From Falsiroseomonas sp035644895 (GTDB lineage Bacteria; Pseudomonadota; Alphaproteobacteria; Acetobacterales; Acetobacteraceae): a stretch of 21,346 bases of DNA. The DNA is taken from NCBI GenBank assembly GCA_035644895.1, contig DASQNQ010000073.1, positions 1-21,346 of the forward strand. Reading direction: 5' to 3'. This document shows positions 7,301-15,137 of this stretch, piece by piece (position 1 is the stretch's first letter; each line of letters opens with the position of its first letter). The notes below the pieces were generated by a model. That model was not told the DNA's origin and searched no databases. It worked only from the letters and a program-made list of their open reading frames with translations. The position numbers and the translations under genes were made by a program.

Positions 7301-8839
7301 GTTCCGACGCAGGGCAACGGCGTCGTGGTCGCGGTGGGCCGGGCCGGCATTCCGGGGCTGGAGCTTCCCCCGATCGAGGGGCCGACGCTCGCTGTCCTGC
7401 CAAACCCGAACGACCCGCTCGGTCACCTGCTGCTCGTCGGCGGCCGCACCGCGTCGGAGGCGGCGACGGCCGCAACCGCGCTCGCCTTCGGCCGCGCGGC
7501 GCTTTCGGGCGAGCGCGCCGTGGTGGATGCGCCGCCCCCCTCTCCGCGCCGCCCCTATGACGCGCCCCGCTGGGCGGCGTCCGACCGGCCCGTCCGCTTC
7601 GCGGAGCTGGTCGACGCGGACACGCTGCAATCCACGGGCTATTCGCCGGGGGCGATCACCGTGCCGCTCCGCACCGCGCCCGACCTCTATGTCGCGCGCG
7701 GTCGCGGCCTGCCGGTCGACATCGGGTTCCGCGCCCCGCCTGGCCCGGTGACCGACCTGCGCGTCTCGCGCCTCGACGTCTCGCTCAGCGGCTTCTACCT
7801 GAAGAGCCTGCCCTTCCGCGGCGAGATCGGGCCCTGGCCGCTCTCCGCCCTCATGGCCCGCTTCGGCTGGCCGGAGGAGGTGCAGCGCGGCCGCGCGGAG
7901 CTGCCGCCCTATCTCGTCACCGGGCTGAACGACGTGCAGATGCGCTTCGACATGCGCCCGCTGCACCGCGGCGACTGCGTGGCGATCCCGGCGGACGTGC
8001 GCGCCTCGATCGACCCGGAGAGCACGATCGACCTCTCCGGGGCGCATCGCTTCGCCGTGCTGCCGAACCTCTCCTTCTTCGCCTCGTCCGGCTTCCCCTA
8101 CACGCGCATGGCTGACCTCTCCGGCACGGCCGTCGTGTTGCCCGAGCGGCCGAACGCGGTCGAGATCTCCGCCTTCCTCGAACTCGTTGGCCGGCTCTCC
8201 TCTCAGGTGGGCCACCCCGCGACCGGCCTCACCGTGGTGGGCCCGGCACGGCTGGCCGAGGTCGCGGACCGCGACCTGATCGTGCTGGGCACGCTCAGTC
8301 GCCAGCCGGCGCTGTCCACGCTGCTCCGTGACGGCGGCCCTGTGCGCCTCGACAACGGGCGCCTTTCCGTCGCCCTGCCCGATCGCCTGGGCGAACTCCG
8401 GCAGCTTCTGCTCGGCGGCGGCGCGGCAGGTGCCAACCCGCAGCGCGCCGCGGCGCGGCTTGCGGCGCCGCCCGAAGGCTTCGGCGCGCTGATCGCCTTC
8501 GAATCGCCGCTGCAGGCAGGGCGGTCCGTTGTCGCCGCTGTGGCCGCGGTGCCGGCCGGGCTCGACACGGTGCTCGGCGCGCTCCGCGACCCGCAGCTGC
8601 TGCCGCAGGTGCAGGGCGACATCGCCGTCGTCACGCCCGGCAAGGTGGAGGCCTTCCGCACCGGGCGCACCTACTGGCACGGCACGCTGCCTTTGTGGCT
8701 CTGGCCCGAGTTCTTCCTGGGGACGCGGCCATGGGTCATGGTTCTCGGCCTCGGCCTCGCCTGCCTGCTGATCGCGCTTCCGATGCGCCGGATGCTCCGC
8801 GCCAGGGCTGCGCGCCGCCTGCGGGAGCGCACGTCGTGA
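4316..8839 (+). CDS. bcsAB: Cellulose synthase, fused catalytic BcsA and periplasmic BcsB
   Basis: This 1507-aa polypeptide joins two normally separate subunits. The BcsA part (1 to about 700) has membrane helices at about 15-120 and a family 2 glycosyltransferase domain: DIFIPTYNES (147-156), ILDDGRR (181-187), the UDP-binding DCD (231-233), TED (327-329) and QRMRW (364-368). Further helices follow, then the gating-loop motif FNVTDKG (488-494), and a c-di-GMP-binding PilZ domain (RRQVR 565-569, NLSLSG 596-601). A linker follows, then a hydrophobic segment ending ACMLAPAALAQ (about 738-756) that looks like a signal peptide. BcsB occupies the rest, ending in a membrane anchor (LPLWLWPEFFL onward) and a basic tail. 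It polymerises UDP-glucose into beta-1,4-glucan and moves it across the inner membrane. The fusion resembles AcsAB of Komagataeibacter. The start overlaps bcsQ (ATGA), and the end overlaps bcsC (GTGA). Confidence 0.96.
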   Translation: MSTSPMLRRMRRRLPFLVATPFVIASMLAGLVLLPSFVFVPLDAFGQTVFALGCFALFLLVNRIEGRGASAFLVVLSIAVTARYLHWRITDTIDPLTPWQGFFMIGLLLAEIYAGLSMCLGYFQTLWPLARKPAPMPADIASWPEVDIFIPTYNESLDIVRPTVMAALSLDWPPERLKVWILDDGRRPEFRRFAEACGAGYITRADNKGAKAGNINHALKVTRAPYVAIFDCDHVATRGFLQLTMGWMLRDRRIAMMQTPHRFHSPDPFERNLTHGRDVPNEGLMFYGAVQPGNDLWNAAFFCGSCAVIRRDALEEIGGVPTETVTEDCHCSLRLQRRGWKTAYLRIPLASGLATERLALHIGQRMRWARGMIQILRIENPLFASGLNLWQRLCYFSATFHFLFAIPRIVFLTAPLAFLLLGQNVIAASPLAIVAYAGSHVVHAVATGSRLSGRFRHSFWSEIYETVMAFYLVRMTLVTLLDPRKGKFNVTDKGGLLEEGYYDIRAVWPSMVLTVLLLVGIGLGIWGVTTHPVGSTEFQAYLLNGLWATICLVPVVAGVAVGRERRQVRTHARTMARIPAAVVLPDGRRLAAVTSNLSLSGVALDCPEIASVPKGTVALAFELADGTIEVPAEIVRAAGTNARFAFLLNNLEEQGAVVRLVFGRADAWVGTAQHPQDRPLRSLVDVVRAAGAAFAGDTGLRHVLSRRRRAAAGRTVIAGAAAAPSPVAEVLAPRLPGAAAAGLVLACMLAPAALAQSPVRVPSLSLPAPPPVEVSQAPVPLMSGVRPVAAAPSPNTRQVSTTLRQLGLSGPMQLRGIADLQGVLFGLRADEVVTEARLVVSGATSPNLLPEFSQIAFTLNEQFVGAIQPDRSAPRFGPVEFPISPLFFSDLNRLNVRFSGRYTQECNDPLSGLLWATVSELSTLHLTIERLPMPRDLARLPEPFFDRRVLRQPLNLPFVVPADASTEVLRAAAVAASWFAVQADYRGAQFPASSSVPTQGNGVVVAVGRAGIPGLELPPIEGPTLAVLPNPNDPLGHLLLVGGRTASEAATAATALAFGRAALSGERAVVDAPPPSPRRPYDAPRWAASDRPVRFAELVDADTLQSTGYSPGAITVPLRTAPDLYVARGRGLPVDIGFRAPPGPVTDLRVSRLDVSLSGFYLKSLPFRGEIGPWPLSALMARFGWPEEVQRGRAELPPYLVTGLNDVQMRFDMRPLHRGDCVAIPADVRASIDPESTIDLSGAHRFAVLPNLSFFASSGFPYTRMADLSGTAVVLPERPNAVEISAFLELVGRLSSQVGHPATGLTVVGPARLAEVADRDLIVLGTLSRQPALSTLLRDGGPVRLDNGRLSVALPDRLGELRQLLLGGGAAGANPQRAAARLAAPPEGFGALIAFESPLQAGRSVVAAVAAVPAGLDTVLGALRDPQLLPQVQGDIAVVTPGKVEAFRTGRTYWHGTLPLWLWPEFFLGTRPWVMVLGLGLACLLIALPMRRMLRARAARRLRERTS

Positions 8840-11800
8840 AGCACGCCCCGGCCCTTCTCACCGCCGTCGCGCTGCTCGCCGCGGCCGACGCCGCCGCGCA
8901 GGTCGGCGGCACGGCCGGCAATGGCGCCATGGCCACGCTGCTCGCGCAGGGCGAGCACTGGCTCGCGCAGAACCGCCCGGACCTCGCGCTGTCGTCCTTC
9001 GAGCGCGTGCTGGTGGTGGAGCCGGGGAATGCCCAGGCGCTGGCCGGCGCCGCGCAGGCCCAGGCGGCGCGCGGCAACCGCGCGGCGGCCGACGCGATCG
9101 TGGCGCAGCTCCGCCAGCAGCTCGGCAGCGTCGACCCGCGCCTCGGCGCGGCGGAGAGCCGGCTCCGCGAGGCCTCGGTGGACCGGGAGGTGCTGGCCGA
9201 TGCGCGCCGCCTGGCGGAGGCACGACGCACCGTGGAAGCGGTTTCCCGTTATCGCGAGGCCTTCGGCGGCCCGACACCGCCGCCGGGTTTCGCGCTGGAA
9301 TTCTACCAGGTGATGGCCGGCAGCGACGAGGGCTGGGCCGAGGCGCGCGACGCGCTCGGCCGCCTTGTGGCGAGCCGCCCGGACAACACGGCCTACGCCC
9401 TCGCCCATGCCCGCGTCCTCACCTACCGGGAGGCGACGCGTGCCGAGGGCATCGCGCAACTCCAGCGCCTCGCGGCAGATCCTGCGACAGGGCCCGCCGC
9501 GACGGCGGCCTGGCGGCAGGCCGTGGTCTGGGCCGGCACCGGGCGTGGCGCGCTGCCGCAGCTCGAGGCCTTCGTCGCGCGCAACCCAGGCGATACGGCC
9601 ATGGCCCAGCGCCTTGCTCAGGCGCGGAGCGCGCCGACGGGAGAGCCCCTGCCCGGCGATGCGGCGCGCAGCCGTGGCTTCGCCGCGCTGGACGCAAGCC
9701 GCGCCCGCGATGCGGAGCGTGAGTTCGAGGCGGCGATCGCCGCGAACCCGCGCGACGGCGATGCGCTCGGCGGACTGGGCGTGCTGCGGCTCCGCCAGGG
9801 GCGTGCGGCGGAGGCCCGCAACCTCCTCGAACGCGCCGTCGCCGCGGCGCCGGACCGCGCGGCCCAGTGGCGTCAGGCCCTCGACGCGGCGGCTTATGCA
9901 ACCGAACTGGCCGAGGCGCGGGCGCAGATCCGCGCCGGCCGCACGGAACAGGCTGAGGCGCCGCTGCGCCAGGCGGCCTCCCGCGATGTGGCGGATCGCG
10001 CGGATGCGGAGGCGCTGCTCGGCGACATCCTCCTCAGCCGCGGCGATGCGGCGGCGGCCGAGGCGCGCTTCCGCGCGGCCCTGACCCGCCGGCCCGACTT
10101 CGGTGCGGCGCTGAACGGCCTCGAGGCCGCGCTGCGCCGGCAGGGCCGCACGGCCGAGGCCGCCGAGCTCGCCCGGCGGCGCCCGGCCACGCCCGGCGGC
10201 GCGGCGTCGCCCGGCGCGGAGCTGCGCGCCCAGGCCACGCGTGCGTCGGACCCCGCCGAGGCCGCCGCGCTGCTGCGCGCCGCCCTGGCCGCCGACCCCG
10301 CGAACCCCTGGATCCGCCTCGACCTCGCCCGCGCGCTGTCTCGGCAGGGCCGTGCGCCGGAAGGGCGCGCGCTGCTGGAGGACGGCGCCGCGCGCGGCGG
10401 AGCAGAGGCCGCCTTCGCCGCCGCCCTCTTCGCCGAGGAGGAGGGCCGCATGACGGATGCGGCCGCGCTGCTGGAGCGCGTGCCCGCGCGCAACCGCAAT
10501 GCCGACATGGCCCGGCTGCTGGCCCGCGCCCGCGGCGAGGGCGAGGTGGCCACCGCCGCCGCGTCCCTGCGCGGGCCGGGCTCCTTCGAGGCGCGGAACC
10601 GCCTGCTCGGCATCGCGGCGCGTCCGGACACGTCGGGCGCGCAGGCCGCGGCCGTCGTGCGGGCCTTCGGCACCGTCGGCGACGCGCAGGGCGCCGAGGA
10701 GGCCGCGCGCGTGGCGCTGGTCCGCAACCCGACGTTCCAGCCCGGGGCGAGGCTGGCCATCGCGGCCGCGCTGCTGGAGGCCGGCAGCACGGAGTTCGCC
10801 CAGTCCATGCTCGCCGCCGCGGAGGCCGACCCGCGCCTCGGCACGGAGGAGCGGCAGCGGCTCGCCTCCCTTCAGTCCGGCATCGCCATCCGCGCCTCGG
10901 ACCGCGCGAACGAGGGTGGCGACCAGGCCGCGGGCTTCGATCGGCTGCGTCCGATCCTCCTCCGCAATCCGCAGGACGCGCCGGCCAACCTGGCACTGGC
11001 ACGGCTCTACCAGGGCGCGCGCCAGCCGGCGGAGGCGGCGCGCGTCGCGGAGGCCGTGCTGGCGCGCGACCCGCGCAACCTGGATGCGCGCGCGACCGTG
11101 GTGGACGCGGCGCTCGCCGCCGGCGACACCCGCCGGGCCGAGGCCGCGCTGGGCGAGGCACGCACCCTTGCCCCGCGCGAGCCGCGCCTGCTGGTGTTGG
11201 AGGCGCGCGTGGCGCGTGCCCAGGGCGACATGCGCCGCGCCGAACGGGCCCTGCAGGCCGCAGCGGAGCTGCGCCGCGCCCAGACCGGGGCGGACCGCGC
11301 GGGGCCGCTCATGTCGGCCAACCCGGCATGGGACAACCCCTTCCGCGCCGCGTCCTCGGCGCCGGCCGGGACCCCTGCCCCGCGCGACGCCGTCTCGGCC
11401 GACATCGCGCGCGAACTCGCGGCGCTGCGCGAGGAGGGTGCGGTGCAGGTCCTGGTCGCGCCGTCCGTCCGCAGCCGCTCCGGCACGGCGGGGCTCGACC
11501 GTCTGGAGGAGTACGCGACGCGCATAGAGGCCTCCATGTCGCCCGGCGCGCTCGGCGGGCGGCTCACGGCCAGCGCGACGCCGGTTGCCATCTCCGCCGG
11601 CGAGCTGCGCGGGTCGGACACGGCGCTGGCGCGCGCGGGCTTCGGCCCGGGCGCGGCGCGCCCCGCCGGCAACGGCGACGCCTCCGGCGTGGGGCTCGGC
11701 CTCGGCTGGCAGCGCGGCGCGGTTGCGCTCGACGTCGGCACCACGCCGCTCGGCTTCCGCACGACCAACCTGGTCGGCGGCATCGAGGTGGCGCCGCGCC

Positions 11801-12462
11801 TCACCGACAACCTGCGCCTGCGGGTGACCGGCGAGCGGCGGGCCGTCACGGACAGCCTCGCCTCCTGGGCCGGGCAGCGCGACAGCCTCGGCCGCACCTT
11901 CGGCGGCGTCGTCCGCACGGGCGGGCGGGCGCAGCTCGAGTACACGGCGGGTCCAGCCACCTTCTACGCCGGCGGCGGCTATGCGGTGTTCGAGGGACAG
12001 AACGTCGAGGACAACAACCGCGTCGAGGCGGGCGCCGGCCTATCCTACGCGGTGTTCCGCCGCCCGGACGAGGAGCTGACCACGGGCCTCGACCTCGTCT
12101 ACCTGGCCTACGACCGGAACCAGCGCGCCTTCACCTTCGGCAATGGCGGCTACTTCAGCCCGCAGAGCTACGCGGCGGTGAACCTGCCGGTGGACTGGCG
12201 CGGCCGCTCCGGCGACTGGTCGTGGCGCCTCGGCGGCACGGTCGGCTACGCCAACTGGCGCGAGGACCCGGTGCAGGGCTTCGCGGGCAGCACGACGAGC
12301 CTCGCCGGGCAGTCGCAGTCGTGCGCCACCGGTGGCGCGCGGGGCGACCTGGAGTATGCGCTGACGCCGCAGCTCCGCCTCGGCGCCGGGCTGCGCTACG
12401 ATCGCGCGGCGGACTGGAACGAGACGCGCGGGCAGTTCTACCTGCGCTACCGGCTGGACTGA
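8836..12462 (+). CDS. bcsC: BcsC, TPR and outer-membrane cellulose export protein
   Basis: This 1208-aa protein starts at a GTG that overlaps the bcsAB stop by four bases (GTGA). That start gives a clean signal peptide, MKHAPALLTAVALLAAADAA, cleaved near AAAQ; the open frame further upstream lies inside bcsAB. Residues from about 30 to 830 are Ala-rich helical TPR repeats (for example ALSSFERVLVVEPGNAQALA and PANLALARLYQGARQPAEAA) that bridge the periplasm. From about 850 the BcsC C-terminal domain begins (ISAGELRGSD, GLGLGWQRGA), a 16-stranded beta-barrel in the characterised family, ending with the aromatic strand QFYLRYRLD. It forms the export channel for the glucan. It is the last gene of the + strand cluster; the next gene converges on it 25 bases later with no obvious terminator between. 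No bcsD follows. Confidence 0.95.
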   Translation: MKHAPALLTAVALLAAADAAAQVGGTAGNGAMATLLAQGEHWLAQNRPDLALSSFERVLVVEPGNAQALAGAAQAQAARGNRAAADAIVAQLRQQLGSVDPRLGAAESRLREASVDREVLADARRLAEARRTVEAVSRYREAFGGPTPPPGFALEFYQVMAGSDEGWAEARDALGRLVASRPDNTAYALAHARVLTYREATRAEGIAQLQRLAADPATGPAATAAWRQAVVWAGTGRGALPQLEAFVARNPGDTAMAQRLAQARSAPTGEPLPGDAARSRGFAALDASRARDAEREFEAAIAANPRDGDALGGLGVLRLRQGRAAEARNLLERAVAAAPDRAAQWRQALDAAAYATELAEARAQIRAGRTEQAEAPLRQAASRDVADRADAEALLGDILLSRGDAAAAEARFRAALTRRPDFGAALNGLEAALRRQGRTAEAAELARRRPATPGGAASPGAELRAQATRASDPAEAAALLRAALAADPANPWIRLDLARALSRQGRAPEGRALLEDGAARGGAEAAFAAALFAEEEGRMTDAAALLERVPARNRNADMARLLARARGEGEVATAAASLRGPGSFEARNRLLGIAARPDTSGAQAAAVVRAFGTVGDAQGAEEAARVALVRNPTFQPGARLAIAAALLEAGSTEFAQSMLAAAEADPRLGTEERQRLASLQSGIAIRASDRANEGGDQAAGFDRLRPILLRNPQDAPANLALARLYQGARQPAEAARVAEAVLARDPRNLDARATVVDAALAAGDTRRAEAALGEARTLAPREPRLLVLEARVARAQGDMRRAERALQAAAELRRAQTGADRAGPLMSANPAWDNPFRAASSAPAGTPAPRDAVSADIARELAALREEGAVQVLVAPSVRSRSGTAGLDRLEEYATRIEASMSPGALGGRLTASATPVAISAGELRGSDTALARAGFGPGAARPAGNGDASGVGLGLGWQRGAVALDVGTTPLGFRTTNLVGGIEVAPRLTDNLRLRVTGERRAVTDSLASWAGQRDSLGRTFGGVVRTGGRAQLEYTAGPATFYAGGGYAVFEGQNVEDNNRVEAGAGLSYAVFRRPDEELTTGLDLVYLAYDRNQRAFTFGNGGYFSPQSYAAVNLPVDWRGRSGDWSWRLGGTVGYANWREDPVQGFAGSTTSLAGQSQSCATGGARGDLEYALTPQLRLGAGLRYDRAADWNETRGQFYLRYRLD

Positions 12463-12487
12463 CGGCGGCGGGCGGACGCGACGGGCT

Positions 12488-13921
12488 TCAGCGGCCCGGC
12501 TTCTCCTCCACATGGTAGGCGAGCCGGAGCCCGCCCCAGTGGCGGCCGCGCACGTGGATGGGCGCGGAGCAGTCCTTCATCAACGCGACCTTCCCGCCGC
12601 CCATCTCGCGCCGGTAGGCCTGCAGCAGGAAGGGCTTGCGGTTGCGCGCCGCGTGAAGGCCGGTGCGGTCCGCAAAGATCCGGCGGTTGCGGCAGTGCGC
12701 CGTGTTCCACTCCGTCTCGCCGGGACGCTGCGGCTCGCTGAACTTCGCGTTGTGCGTCGGCAGGTAGCCGTTGCGGTCCACCGCCGCGCAGAACACCACG
12801 CGCGGGTCCAGCGCGAGCAGTGGCTCCTGGATGGGCGGCAGCAGCCGGTCGGTCAGCGCGGTGAAGCGCGTGGTGACCTGCTCCGGGCTCGTGCCGGGAA
12901 CCGGGCGGTAGGCCTCGTCGAAAAGCGCCGCCTCGTCCAGCTCCCCCGTCGCGAGCGCGGCCTCCAGCGCCTCCGCGATGCGCCGCGCGGCGTCCTGCGC
13001 GGCGCGCACGAAGCGGCTGTCCTCCGTCTCGACGCCAGACGCCGCGAGCTCATCCATCAGCTCCTCCGAGATGTCGTGCAGCGTGCCGGCGCGCCGGGAC
13101 GCGCCCTCCATCTCCTGCGCGAGGCCCCTCGTCCGGCTGGACTGCGCGGCGACGCTCGCGCGCATTGCCGCGGCCTCTTCCCCGGCCGCGGCGGCACCAG
13201 CGGCCATGCCGCCCACCGCCTCCGCGATCCGGTCCACGTCCCGCGCGAGGCCCTGCAGCGCGGCCGCCGTCTCCCGTGCCGAGCGGGCCCCAACCTCCGC
13301 ATCGGCCGCGTTCTCCTCCGCCGCCCCGCGCAGGCTTGCCGCCACCTCGCGCAGCTGGCCGACACCCTGCTCGATCCGCGCGGTGGCGGCACGCGTCTCG
13401 CCGGCGAGCGACTTCACCTCCTGCGCCACCACGGCGAAGCCCTTCCCCGCCGCACCGGCGCGGGCGGCCTCGATCGTCGCGTTGAGCGCGAGGAGGTTCG
13501 TCTGCCGTGCGATCGCCTCGATGGCGAGCGCGATCTCGCCCACGACCGAAAGCGCCTTGTCCAGCTCAGCCAGGCGTCCGGCGGCCTCGCGCACGCCGGT
13601 GGCGATACGGCTGCTCCGTTCACCGGATGCCTCGGCCGCGGCGCGGGCGCTCCGCGCCTCCTCGCGCACGGCGGCAAGGGCAGTGTCCGCGGCCCGGGCG
13701 CCGTCAGCGATGTCGGCGGCGGACCCGGCGAGTCGGGCGGAGCCGGCATCGATGCGTGCTGCCTCCTCGGCGGCGGAGGCGAGACCCTGCCGCACGGCGT
13801 CCACCGCGCCGGCGATGTCGGCGACCTGCACCGAGACCTCGCCGAAGCGCCCGGCGACGCGGCCGAAGGCGGCCTGGGCATCGGGGACAGGATCGGCAGG
13901 CGGGGTGTCGAATGGCGGCAT
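12488..13921 (-). CDS. Soluble methyl-accepting chemotaxis-like protein with C-terminal sensory domain
   Basis: This 477-aa protein has no membrane segment or signal peptide. Residues 20-300 are heptad-like Ala-rich coiled coil with the conserved MCP hairpin at about 129-173: EIALAIEAIARQTNLLALNA, then GKGFAVVAQEVKSLA. This tip binds CheA/CheW in the family. The C-terminal 110 residues form a separate domain with VDRNGYLPTHNAKFS, a Trp-Asn-Thr and Asn-Arg-Arg-Ile-Phe stretch, DRTGLHAARN, PFLLQAYRR and GRHWGGLRLAY. I recall this tail from other alphaproteobacterial MCP-like proteins, where it is probably a Cache/PAS-like sensor. The order is the reverse of classical MCPs, and the protein should sense a cytoplasmic signal. 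A strong SD (GGGAGGG, 13929-13935 on the complement) lies 7 bases upstream. No che genes are nearby. It converges on bcsC, so a link with cellulose control is only positional. Confidence 0.85.
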   Translation of the reverse strand: MPPFDTPPADPVPDAQAAFGRVAGRFGEVSVQVADIAGAVDAVRQGLASAAEEAARIDAGSARLAGSAADIADGARAADTALAAVREEARSARAAAEASGERSSRIATGVREAAGRLAELDKALSVVGEIALAIEAIARQTNLLALNATIEAARAGAAGKGFAVVAQEVKSLAGETRAATARIEQGVGQLREVAASLRGAAEENAADAEVGARSARETAAALQGLARDVDRIAEAVGGMAAGAAAAGEEAAAMRASVAAQSSRTRGLAQEMEGASRRAGTLHDISEELMDELAASGVETEDSRFVRAAQDAARRIAEALEAALATGELDEAALFDEAYRPVPGTSPEQVTTRFTALTDRLLPPIQEPLLALDPRVVFCAAVDRNGYLPTHNAKFSEPQRPGETEWNTAHCRNRRIFADRTGLHAARNRKPFLLQAYRREMGGGKVALMKDCSAPIHVRGRHWGGLRLAYHVEEKPGR

Positions 13922-13983
13922 GGCAGGGCCCTCCCGCCCCGCTTCTGCCCTGGCCGGCTTGTCCGTAGATTAACGGATGCTGC

Positions 13984-14418
13984 CTAGTTAGGCAGGTCGA
14001 GCAGGGGCAGCGTCGGCGCCTCCGCGGCACGCCGGCGCGGCCTGGCCGGGGTGGGCGCGTGGGCGGCTGCCTCCCGCCGCAGCCGGAGCAGCTCGTCCAC
14101 CAGCCGGTCGACGGTCGCGTAGACCGGCTCCTCGCCCTGGCGCTCCGACATGATGAAGCGGTGCGCGGCAAGCGTGACGTTCAGCGTGCCGCGCGTCGTC
14201 TCCGGCCGCGGGCTGCGCATCTGCACCAGCGCCTTCTCCACCTCCGCGAGCGGCACCCCGAAATGCCCGGCGATGTCCTCGGGCGCCATGCCCTTCCGGC
14301 GCAGCGCGCGCGCCTTCGCGGCCTCCTTCTGCTCCAGCGCGATGGAGGGCCGGAGCGCGGCGGTCCGGCGCGACATCTCCCCGGACGAGGCGCCGGGCGG
14401 CTTTCCCTTGAACGGCAT
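13984..14418 (-). CDS. Hypothetical protein with helix-turn-helix-like segment
   Basis: I do not recognise this 144-aa protein by name. The N-terminus is basic (MPFKGKPPGASSG). Residues 36-68 (AKARALRRKGMAPEDIAGHF and onward) look like a helix-turn-helix in which the helix ending GMAPEDIA is followed by FGVPLAEVEKAL. Residues 86-118 (RGTLNVTLAAHRFI, then a Val-Asp-Arg-Leu-Val-Asp-Glu-Leu-Leu helix) resemble a ribbon-helix-helix strand and helix. The C-terminus is a basic Pro/Ala tail ending LPLLDLPN. A purine-rich SD (GAGGGGG) lies about 10 bases before the ATG. It sits 59 bases after ccmB and 62 bases before the MCP gene, all on the minus strand, so co-transcription is possible. A small DNA-binding protein is the best guess; no target is evident. 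Codon use matches its neighbours. Confidence 0.65.
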   Translation of the reverse strand: MPFKGKPPGASSGEMSRRTAALRPSIALEQKEAAKARALRRKGMAPEDIAGHFGVPLAEVEKALVQMRSPRPETTRGTLNVTLAAHRFIMSERQGEEPVYATVDRLVDELLRLRREAAAHAPTPARPRRRAAEAPTLPLLDLPN

Positions 14419-14477
14419 CTGGTTGCACCCCCTCGCGCAGGCTTGTGGGGATAGAAGGCGCCATCGACCGCCGGGTT

Positions 14478-15137
14478 TCACTCCGCCCGCAGTGCCGCCC
14501 CCGCGGCCAGGGGCGCCATCGGTGCCGCCAGCGCCAGCAGCGCGCCGAGCAGCAGCAGGTAGGGCCGCGCGGGCAGGCCCGCGGCGGCCGCCTCGATCCC
14601 CGCCGCGCCGAAGATCATGGCCGGGATCGCCAGCGGCAGCACCAGCAGGGGCAGCAGAACGCCGCCGCGCCGCGCGCCGAGCGTCAGCGCCGCGCCGGCC
14701 GTGCCGAACAGCGACAGCACGGCGGTGGCCAGCCCGAGCGCGACGGCGGCGACGCCCCATGCCTCGACCGGCAGGTTCAGCATGGCGGCCGCCACCGGGG
14801 TGGCCAGCAGCAACGGCAGCCCCGTGGTGATCCAGTGGCCGAGCGCCTTGGCCGCCGCCAGCGCTGAGGGCGGCAGGCCCGAGAGCAGGAGCTGGTCGAG
14901 CGACCCGTCCTCTGCCTCCGCGCCGAACAGCCGGTCGAGCGGCAGCAGTGCGGCGAGCAGCGCCGCCGCCAGCATCGCGCCCGGGGCCAGGCGCGCCAGC
15001 GTCTCCGGCGCCGGGCCGACGCCGAAGGGGAACAGGGCGCAGACCAGGACGAAGAACATCACCGCCGCCAGCGTGTCGGCCGGATGGCGGAGCGCCAGCC
15101 GCACCTCCCGCCCCAGGATCGCGCCGAACGCGCTCAC
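14478..15137 (-). CDS. ccmB: CcmB, haem exporter membrane subunit
   Basis: This 219-aa integral membrane protein has six hydrophobic segments. Family features include the N-terminal FGAILGREVRLALRHPADTL, the cytoplasmic segment EDGSLDQLLLSGLPPSALAA (coupling region to the ATPase, about 77-96), GHWITTGLPLLLATP, and LLPLLVLPLAIPAMIFGA in the fifth helix. The length is typical of CcmB (about 220 aa). With CcmA it forms the ABC module of system I cytochrome c maturation that drives release of holo-CcmE from CcmC. Its ATG overlaps the ccmA stop by four bases. ccmC and ccmD do not follow: the next gene downstream is an unrelated small hypothetical, so the ccm set is split in this genome or continues elsewhere. 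Confidence 0.93.
   Translation of the reverse strand: MSAFGAILGREVRLALRHPADTLAAVMFFVLVCALFPFGVGPAPETLARLAPGAMLAAALLAALLPLDRLFGAEAEDGSLDQLLLSGLPPSALAAAKALGHWITTGLPLLLATPVAAAMLNLPVEAWGVAAVALGLATAVLSLFGTAGAALTLGARRGGVLLPLLVLPLAIPAMIFGAAGIEAAAAGLPARPYLLLLGALLALAAPMAPLAAGAALRAE

Noticed and set aside
6692..8680. A 662-codon minus-strand frame opposite the BcsB part
   Set aside because: It is antisense of a certain coding region, with low-complexity Arg/Gly/Ala composition and no recognisable domain.
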